64,000 bases of DNA, from positions 28,892,001 to 28,956,000 of the forward strand of contig OX485803.1 in assembly GCA_950295325.1 (NCBI GenBank). Reading direction: 5' to 3'. Below are positions 57,958-64,000 of the stretch, piece after piece. The first letter of the stretch is position 1. Each line of letters starts with the position of its first letter. The translations under genes were made by a program, and so were the position numbers. The stretch comes from Polytrichum commune. Taxonomy: Eukaryota > Streptophyta > Polytrichopsida > Polytrichales > Polytrichaceae. The notes beneath the pieces are model-generated. The model had not been told where the DNA came from. It made no database searches and saw only the letters and a program-made list of their open reading frames with translations.

Positions 57958-58224
57958 GATCTTTTGAGACGTCGACTGATGTAGTCAACATTGACTAAAA
58001 CTTGTCAACATTGACTAAAACTAGTCAAATTGGTCACCATGATCGTACCCAATGAGTAAAATTTTGTTCCCTAAGCTGCTCCCCTCGAGGTCCTCAAATT
58101 TTTTACTACAACTTGACTGGGAATCTTCTGGGAATCTATTTTTACTAGTTGTAGTCCTCATGTGACTAGTTAGTCTAGTTCGGTCAACTTGCTGTAGTCA
58201 AAAAAACCTGCTTTTGGCATAGTG
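57958..58224. repeat. CACTA right subterminal repeats and end
   Basis: GACTAAAACT(A/T)GTCAA copies and other GACTA motifs leading to the terminal TTTGGCATAGTG. Confidence 0.75.
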
Positions 58225-58861
58225 CTTGCCTATCTAAGTCAACCTTTTTATCAGTTAACAACTTCGTACGGATGGCATTGTACGATGGTGGTGTGTAGGC
58301 TGGCATTCGATGACGGGCAGTTTCACGCACAACATGAACAAATGCAGGATGTCTCACAATATTGAAAGGAATGTTAGCTTCATAAAAAGCCGTTGCCCAT
58401 GCTTTATCAAGGAGTTGTTTTGTTGACACATTGAACCCCTCCGTTATGTTGAGTTGACGTAGTTCACGAGGAGGTGTGCCATATATCACAACATCAGAAT
58501 GTTGAGTGGATTGGGACATAAGCAAAGGCTCTGTTTCACTAATTACGGAGTCCGCTATAATAGGCTCCAGAGGTACAATATCTGGCACCGGAGAGTCCTC
58601 ATTTACAATGCCTACATGTAAGGGCACAATGCCTCCGCAATGTTCAAACAAGACCCTAATATGCGGGGGAACCATCCTACATGTGGAAACATCACAAGCA
58701 CCCCCTACAGGAGGTCTATAACCAAGGTGGGCCAACATTCTATTTCCTCGGTAAGATATGACGAACGGGCAAAACCTACATTTAACCTGCCTTTGTGATT
58801 TACCGGGAACCATCCCCTTATCCTCGTACCAATGATCCCATGCATCATTTCGGCGTGGCAT
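58225..58861 (-). CDS. hAT transposase, N-terminal 213 residues (split by CACTA)
   Basis: ATG at 58861 (MPRRNDAWDHW). It follows a 3' splice site (TTTGCAG|G at 58877), so a 5' UTR intron is likely. A BED-type zinc finger comes first: CRFCPF, then RMLAHLGY and the conserved VSTCRMVPPHI tail. A linker follows, then the start of the DUF659 region (HPAFVHVVRETARHRMPAYT and PSYNAIRTKLL). The reading frame reaches VDLDRQ and the first base of the next codon, where the CACTA begins. Joining to 43085 after removal of the CACTA and one CTT gives VDLDRQ|VKEKLGNSVDKYG without a shift. In the present state the ORF runs 13 codons into CACTA sequence and stops. Confidence 0.9.
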
Positions 58862-59090
58862 GACTTCAACAAAACCTGCAAATACAAACAAGTTAGAGCA
58901 AGTAACTTTGATCGCATACTAGGTCCTGTTCAAGAGTGCCACAAGGGCAACCCTAATTCACAGTCACTAGATTGGACAAAGTATCCTCTGCATTCGGGTC
59001 TCACGCATTCAACCCTCACTCCTCAAAGGAGAATCAAAAGACTTGAGACACACTATGTCAGTGGAGGCAAAAATGGCACCTTGAACCCTC

Positions 59091-59099
59091 AATTTATAG
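59091..59099 (-). promoter_or_regulatory. TATA box of the hAT transposase
   Basis: CTATAAATT on the minus strand, just below G-rich array 4 and about 235 bp above the ATG. The 5' UTR intron would lie between. Confidence 0.65.
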
Positions 59100-59113
59100 T
59101 ATTCGAATCGGAT

Positions 59114-59308
59114 GGGGGAGCGGACGGAGGGGGGGGGGGGGGGGCGGACGGGGGAGTGGGGGGGGGGGGGAGCGGACGGACGGGGGGGGAGCGGACGGGG
59201 GGGGAGCGGACGGGGGAGCGGACGGAGGGGGGGAGCGGACAAGGGAGCGGACGGACGGGTGGGGAGCGGACGGGGGGGGGGGGGGCGGACGGGGGGGCGG
59301 ACGGGCTC
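59114..59308. repeat. G-rich minisatellite array 4
   Basis: Units of AGCGGACGGGGG separated by G-runs. It sits between the right end of the hAT and the transposase TATA box. The ORFs across it are artefacts. Confidence 0.95.
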
Positions 59309-59429
59309 TAGTAAAATTTTCCCCACTTTACCTTTACTTTGCTGACATGTCATCACACGTGGACATTGTAAATCCTACGTGTCCAAATTGGGTTAATGTA
59401 ATTACACAAAAAAATCGGTAAAATTCAAG

Positions 59430-59538
59430 TCCGTCAGGATAAAGACAGCATCCGGCATAATGTCGTGACGGATACGTGTCGTGACGGCACGACATTATGC
59501 CGGGATTACCCTCCGTCACGACACAATAGACAACCCTG
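59430..59538. repeat. hAT right terminal and subterminal repeats
   Basis: GTCGTGACGG, CGTCACGACAC and CGGCATAATGTCGTG/CACGACATTATGCCG hairpin-forming motifs, ending in ATAGACAACCCTG, followed by the CACCTATG duplication. Confidence 0.85.
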
Positions 59539-59696
59539 CACCTATGTGCACTCCCCTACCTTGTGCTTGGCGCTTTATGTTCATCACGCTACTCATTGCT
59601 TCCATGTATATTATCTCATTGCATGCTGAACCAATGCTGCCCGGGAAATGAGCGGAAGGGAAATGAGCGGAAAACTTTGACCATGACTAAACTTTA

Positions 59697-62489
59697 ATGG
59701 GATCCTCTGTGGCTGGCGTCGTCTTTCACTCCGAAAACGAATTGCATAGTGGCGGACACGTTACAAGTCATCGCATGCCATTGGGTGTGGATCCTTCATA
59801 CGAGTCCACATACCAGGAGGCACACAAAGGGGATTTTGAGCGCCTGCGCAGTTTGGTTCAGATACCTCAAGCAGGAACCTTCATGCATAGCGATTTGACA
59901 TGGACACCGCAGATCCGGCTGAAAGGGAGGGGGTCTGGTTCCAGGACTCAAGCGCCAGTCTCGGTTGCATACATACCATGGGCAAGAGTCCAAGATTTTG
60001 TGAAGGGTGAGGAGGCTCGCACAGATGCTCCCTGCAAATTTGTTTGCTAGGGCATTTCATCAAACGAACAGGGGAAATTAATGTTCCCCCGTTGGAACAA
60101 CTACTTTGCCATCCTCAGGTGTGCTTGTAACATGAGATCTCAATTCCATTTTGCATCTTCCAATGTTACAACACATAGACATGTTTGTGGTGTAACATGT
60201 TAATGACTAACCTGTCAACCACTTGTATTCCTTCCTAGGTATCACTGCCAGTATGGACCAAATGACAATGCCTCGCACATACCAGTGGTTACAAAGGATA
60301 TGTACCAGAAGAAACGAAAACTTGACTCAAAAGGAAAATACGTTCCAAATGGTAAGGGTCACTCAGGTCCTCGCACATCCACGAGGATGCGGGGATTTGG
60401 CCAACGAAGGGGGTGCCAATATGGTTTTCTTGTGAAGCTATTATACCTTGAGCCCTCGGTTGCTGAGGTAACATACCACCAGATGCAGCATATCAACTTG
60501 AAAGGGTGTTTCTGCCATGGTGCCACAAAGACTGGCCATAAGAGTAGATTCTCGAGTCATCTCTCACCGCATGTTCGGGAATTCATCATGGAACATTTGC
60601 GGCTGGGTTTGTCTATCCCGCAAATAATGGCAAAACATAGGAAAAGGTTTCTGGAAGTATGTGAAAGAGGTGAGGACCTCACTCGGGATCTCTTCATTTG
60701 CGACCAAGACATCCGTAACGTCGTTGGCCGCCTTGCAACAGAGACCTACAAACGTGACAACAATGATGCCAAGTCTGTGCGCACGTGGGTGCAAAAACAT
60801 CCCCATTTCGTTTTCTACTACAAAGAGTCTGGTGTACATGTTCGGGGAGCTATTACACGTGACAACATGCCATTCACGATAGGCATCCAAACGTCTTGGC
60901 AACAAAATATGATGCTCAAGCACGGGCATAAAAAGCTGTCTCCATTGATACCACGTTTGCAACTAATGAGAACAAGGTTTGTTCCATATATTCTCCATGG
61001 ACTGTCAAGTTCTAGCCTGTCACAGCTAAGTACTTTGCTGAGACACATGTTACACCAGTGTTCACTATAACATGTATGATCTGTAACATGTATGATCACC
61101 TAAGCTCTAATGTTTTCATTTTTCTTTGTGGTTGCAGTTTCCGCTGTACACCTTGATGGTCTTTGATGATTGGCTAAACGGAGTGCCTGTGGCATACATT
61201 ATCACTTCTAGTTCCAAGCAACCTGATCTTGAACCATGGATGAGGGCGCTCACCATGAAATTGGCATCAGCGCAAGAAGGTTGGATGCCGAATGCTTTCA
61301 TTACAGATTGTGCGTAGGCGGAGATTGGAGGGTTGCAATCTGTGTGGCCAGGAGTTAAAGTATTCTTGTATTTGTGGCATGTTCGTCGTGCATGGTTGAA
61401 ACAAACGGTGGCTAAAATTAAAGACCATGCTATCCGGGCTGGTGTGCTAAAGGAATTGGGGCGTATTATGTACAATACAAAGTGCCCCCAGGGAGATGAA
61501 ATGGGGCCTTGGGCTCTTCGACAATTGAATGCTCTTATGGATAACTTCCCCATTGTCAGTAATTTCTGGGCGTACTTCAACAAACAATGGGCAGACAAAA
61601 TCCATATGTAGGTTGTGGGGCATCGTAACCTGTCATATGCTGGGTAGGCACTAATGCGGCAATTGAAAGCTACCACTCCAACCTGAAGGCCACCTTGCGA
61701 GCCTCAAAAGGAAGAGCACACGGACGTCGATTGGATTGGGTCATATACGAGTTGACAGAGGAAATCCTCTCTCACTATTGGTACCAGGCGATGAGGAAGC
61801 AACACGGCTTCGTCCCCAACTTGAAACATGAGCAATTCGTTATCAATGCAGTGCTCAAAGCGAGAGAAATCCCTGATAGTTGTGTCACTCTACCCATTGC
61901 GTGTGATGGACCAGCATTGGTAACCTCGAAGAGCAATGCTGCTAAATCGTACTCTGTGTACAACCCAGACTGTGAGTGGGGTTGTTGTGACTGCGCATGG
62001 GAAATGAAGGGAAACATCTGCAAACATCAGATTAAAGTGCTCATGACACTCCACCCTAGCCTTGCAGAGGGAACCATTACACGTTACTGTGGGTCCCTTG
62101 CAGGCACAACCGAGGGCGGCCGTGGTAACATGTTGGATCCGATTGTTCATTTCCCAGATGATTGTTACGATACCGGACCAAGTTTGATCACACCCACACC
62201 AAATGCAGCTCAAGGCAGCCAATGTGTGACACCATCTGAGGAGGACATGGAAAAAAAAGTGCGGAACCTTGCAACAGAGTTCATGGACGCGGCCACAGGT
62301 GACACTTTCCTGCTGCGACACCTCCTCGCTAACTTTCACGTCGTCCGGGGAAAACAACAGACATTGCTAGCTCAACTCAAACATGGGTTGGTGGAGCCAT
62401 CCCAACCAGACTTGCATTTGTTGCCCAATGATGACGGCAGTAACATGTCCTTGAAGCACAGGAAGGACTTTTTGGAACGACGTCCCTAA
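59697..62489 (+). pseudogene. MULE transposase with SWIM finger, right copy, dead
   Basis: Exons 59697-60118, 60239-60976 and 61138-62489. The first intron phase matches the left-edge copy. Exon 2 contains the pre-catalytic part (FSSHLSPHVREFIMEHLRLG). The first catalytic Asp is in SIDTTFATN (codon 60947-60949), readable only after a 1-nt shift near 60930. Exon 3 starts FPLYTLMVFDDWLNG, the typical MULE continuation. The second Asp is in FITD and the third acidic residue in NAAIESYHS. A SWIM zinc finger CCDC-x8-CKH lies at 61986-62027. Damage: TAG at 60048 (Gln in the other copy), the 1-nt loss near 60930, TAG at 61315, TAG at 61609, TAG at 61645 and a 1-nt loss just after it. The product would cut and paste MULE DNA; this copy cannot. 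Confidence 0.88.
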
Positions 62490-62573
62490 ATAAACAATGA
62501 CAGTCTGTATGTTACACGGTGCCCACATGTTACGGCACGCCCCACATGTGGGATGACGTCGTCAGGTTTAGGG
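62490..62573. promoter_or_regulatory. GC-box/ACGT-type upstream region
   Basis: Contains the duplicated CCCACATGT motif and TGACGTCGTCA, an ACGT-core bZIP-type site, just above the TATA box of the next ORF. Confidence 0.4.
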
Positions 62574-62582
62574 TATATAAGG
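62574..62582 (+). promoter_or_regulatory. TATA box of the 108-aa ORF
   Basis: TATATAAGG, about 130 bp above the ATG at 62706. Confidence 0.6.
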
Positions 62583-62705
62583 TTCCCACTTGCCTTTTTC
62601 TTTCATGTTTCCAGCGAGACGTCTTTCCTTCTTCTCCAATGTCTGCATAGGTTTTAGGGAACGGAACGCCATAGCAGTCTCTCGCAAGTTTTTATTCCCT
62701 TTAGC

Positions 62706-63032
62706 ATGGCTCCTTTTGATGTGATACGGGTTAGCGCGGCTGTCTGGAAGTGGCTTTCTAGATGTCCAAATGCCATTGGACCCGTTGAAGACAGTTCGAG
62801 CGACAACGAATTCTTCACTCCTCCAACAACTCCTGGGCGATGCAGCGAGGACCAGCATGTGTCCAACAATCCAGATTCCCCTTCGGCTGTCATATCCATA
62901 GCAAGTGATGTTCCGCGGTTGCTATCGCCGGCGCAGACTGCCCGACTAAGGCGGCGACATGCAGAGGTTGTGCGGCAGCTCACAACCCCACCTCCAGTCG
63001 TGAGGCCCCCCCCTTCAAACGCGCCGCTGTAG
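62706..63032 (+). CDS. Unrecognised 108-aa protein downstream of the MULE transposase
   Basis: Intact ORF with its own TATA box and ACGT-type element. The N-terminus (MAPFDVIRVSAAVWKWLSRC) looks like an amphipathic helix. The middle is acidic/Ser/Pro-rich (DSSSDNEFFTPPTTPG), and the end has an Arg-rich helix (QTARLRRRHAEVVRQL) and proline tail. No known domain. It may be a second MULE gene or a host gene beside the element; I could not find the MULE's outer terminal repeat to decide. Confidence 0.5.
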   Translation: MAPFDVIRVSAAVWKWLSRCPNAIGPVEDSSSDNEFFTPPTTPGRCSEDQHVSNNPDSPSAVISIASDVPRLLSPAQTARLRRRHAEVVRQLTTPPPVVRPPPSNAPL

Positions 63033-63102
63033 GCATACCAGAAACCGATTAAAGTTTTCAGGCCAAGTTGGGCGCCGTAGGGTTCCATTGCGTGTTACAT
63101 AG

Positions 63103-63825
63103 TAAGGTAGAGGGTGCTAAAACCAACACCCCATCCAAAACCAACACCTATAAACGCCTCCCAATTGCCAACACTCTACAACCTTGAACCGTACCCGGCG
63201 GTGTAGGAGTGTTTGGGCCCACGAAGTGACGGTTTTAGGTGCCATAAGTGGTGCCACCTCATAGCGGCCTCAATGACCTTCATGTAGGGTATGTAACGGG
63301 CTCCACTCTATCTCGGGTTGGTTCAAGATGGGATTAGGGTGGCTTGTCAATGCCTATTCTAGTCATTCTATTCACAACGCCAAGGAGGTAGGCCCACAAA
63401 GCACAAAAGGGTCATTTCCCGGGATGCAAAGGGGATCGGTTCCCGGGATGCAAGGTGATGGTTTTGCAAGCGAACCAAGAGGGATCATGGAGGTAGCCGT
63501 GTGGCTTTGCATACCATTACTACTTGGGCTTTGATGTAGTTTGGGTCTAGTACCTAGCTATGTTGTGTTGGTTCTAGGCAATGAAGGTGGGGTCCTCATC
63601 ATATGCGAGGTTGCCATACACAGGGCCTATGGATTGGTATAAGGAAGCTAGTAGTTTTGACTTTGAATATTCATCAAATATTCAATTGAGACTAAAAATA
63701 TTTTTTCTTTCTTGATACCTATTTTTAGCCCAAAGGCTAATATGAATATATATTTTATATATCAACTACATAGCCATATGTATGTGCAATAGCTTAAAGT
63801 GTTGGTTTAAGCACCCTCTACCTTA
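63103..63825. mobile_element. MITE-like element with 26-bp inverted ends
   Basis: TAAGGTAGAGGGTGCT(A)AAACCAACAC-type ends at 63103-63129 and inverted at 63799-63825, one mismatch, with TA at both borders. The interior of 723 bp has a tandem ACCAACACC patch near the left end and no recognisable coding region; the 68-codon ORF at 63328 is not supported. Confidence 0.75.
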
Positions 63826-64000
63826 GCATACTTACAGAGTCGCGTGTGCTCTGTATGACTGTAAGCATGTGAAGACTCCTCAAATGATGGCTAAGTAAAC
63901 ACCAAATATGGGTTATTTTCTCACTTGTATGTGCAGTAACATGTGTTGATCTGAATGCATGTTTGGTTATGCGAGTTGGCCGTTCTTACATGTCTCAAGT
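63826..64000. other. Right edge, nothing recognised
   Basis: No ORF or repeat matched elsewhere in the window. Confidence 0.5.

Larger units (their letters stand above)
43089..58224 (+). mobile_element. CACTA (En/Spm) transposon, 15,136 bp, inserted in the hAT transposase
   Basis: Begins CACTATGCCAAA at 43089 and ends with the inverted form TTTGGCATAGTG at 58224. It is flanked by the 3-bp duplication CTT (43086-43088, 58225-58227), the hallmark of CACTA elements. The next inner blocks also correspond (CTTTTTTGACT on the left, CTTTTTTTGACT-like inverted on the right). It carries a Tnp2-type transposase (plus, 53512-57954) and a TNPA/Transposase_24-like companion (minus, 51360-44029), divergently arranged. 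TTGACTA/TAGTCAA motifs are spread through it. Both genes contain stops, so this copy is probably non-autonomous now, though its ends are intact. Confidence 0.95.
29125..59538 (-). mobile_element. Giant cargo-bearing hAT transposon (30.4 kb with its nested CACTA)
   Basis: Ends are CAGGGTTGTCTAT on the left (29125) and its exact reverse complement on the right (to 59538). They are bracketed by a perfect 8-bp target duplication, CACCTATG (29117-29124 and 59539-59546). An 8-bp duplication with CAGGG-type ends is diagnostic of hAT elements, and the interior encodes a hAT transposase, so ends and gene agree. Subterminal regions on both sides repeat CGTCACGACAC and its inverse, likely transposase-binding sites. 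Without the CACTA and its duplication it is about 15.3 kb. Cargo in order: G-rich array 1, kinase-like gene (minus), foldback, telomeric and 81-bp repeats, 154-aa gene (plus), array 3 and coiled-coil gene (plus), transposase (minus), array 4. It is inserted in the non-coding middle of a MULE. Confidence 0.92.

Noticed and set aside
43089-58224. Idea that TTGACTA arrays form a CRISPR-like or regulatory RNA array
   Set aside because: Spacing is irregular, orientation is mixed, and the sequence lies in a CACTA element where such motifs are expected.
61116-61676. 186-codon minus ORF inside the MULE transposase
   Set aside because: Antisense shadow. The plus strand has clear MULE motifs.

Overview
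This is eukaryotic nuclear DNA from a plant-lineage (streptophyte) genome that is poor in genes and rich in transposons. Evidence for this: GT-AG introns, a nuclear gene for a small plastid-type zinc-finger protein, TTTAGGG-type telomeric repeats at 35034-35068, and plant-style MULE, hAT and CACTA transposases with TATA promoters. The species cannot be fixed from the sequence; a characean alga, bryophyte, lycophyte or fern would all fit. There is no CRISPR array, no operon and no rRNA gene, and I recognised no tRNA.

Layout. (1) 1-1615 is one end of a Mutator-like element (MULE) whose transposase runs off the left edge on the minus strand. (2) 1.6-16.8 kb has no convincing gene. It is a bed of MITEs (at least ten with recognisable inverted ends, mostly flanked by TA), dispersed AACCGGTT repeats and minisatellites. 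(3) 16885-19213 (minus) is the only ordinary host gene I can support: three exons, about 149 aa, a predicted plastid DnaJ-type/BSD2-like cysteine-rich protein. (4) 19.4-28 kb is AT-rich, with a decayed LINE-like stretch at 25.5-27.3 kb. (5) 28034-63.0 kb is a three-level transposon nest.

The nest. A second, inverted MULE copy (28034-29124 joined to 59539-62489) is split by a giant hAT element at 29125-59538. The hAT has CAGGGTTGTCTAT ends and a perfect 8-bp target duplication, CACCTATG. Its transposase gene (minus strand) is in turn split by a 15,136-bp CACTA element at 43089-58224, which has CACTATGCCAAA ends and a CTT target duplication. Deleting the CACTA and one CTT restores a continuous hAT reading frame of about 1,066 codons. 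Without the CACTA the hAT is still about 15.3 kb and carries cargo: a protein-kinase-like gene, a 154-aa unknown gene and a nuclear coiled-coil-like gene. Four copies of a G-rich minisatellite (about 22-bp unit, core AGCGGACGG) lie in this window, all inside the hAT. Three of them sit immediately upstream of the TATA boxes of the kinase, the coiled-coil gene and the transposase.

How the parts work together. The CACTA carries a divergent pair: a Tnp2-type transposase (plus) and a TNPA/Transposase_24-like companion (minus), among many TTGACTA/TAGTCAA motifs that such companions are known to bind in other CACTA elements. The hAT carries its BED-finger/DUF659/hATC transposase plus the cargo. Most transposon genes are damaged, largely by changes that look like C-to-T (CAA/CAG/CGA/TGG to stop), as expected for methylated DNA. 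The insertion order is MULE, then hAT, then CACTA.
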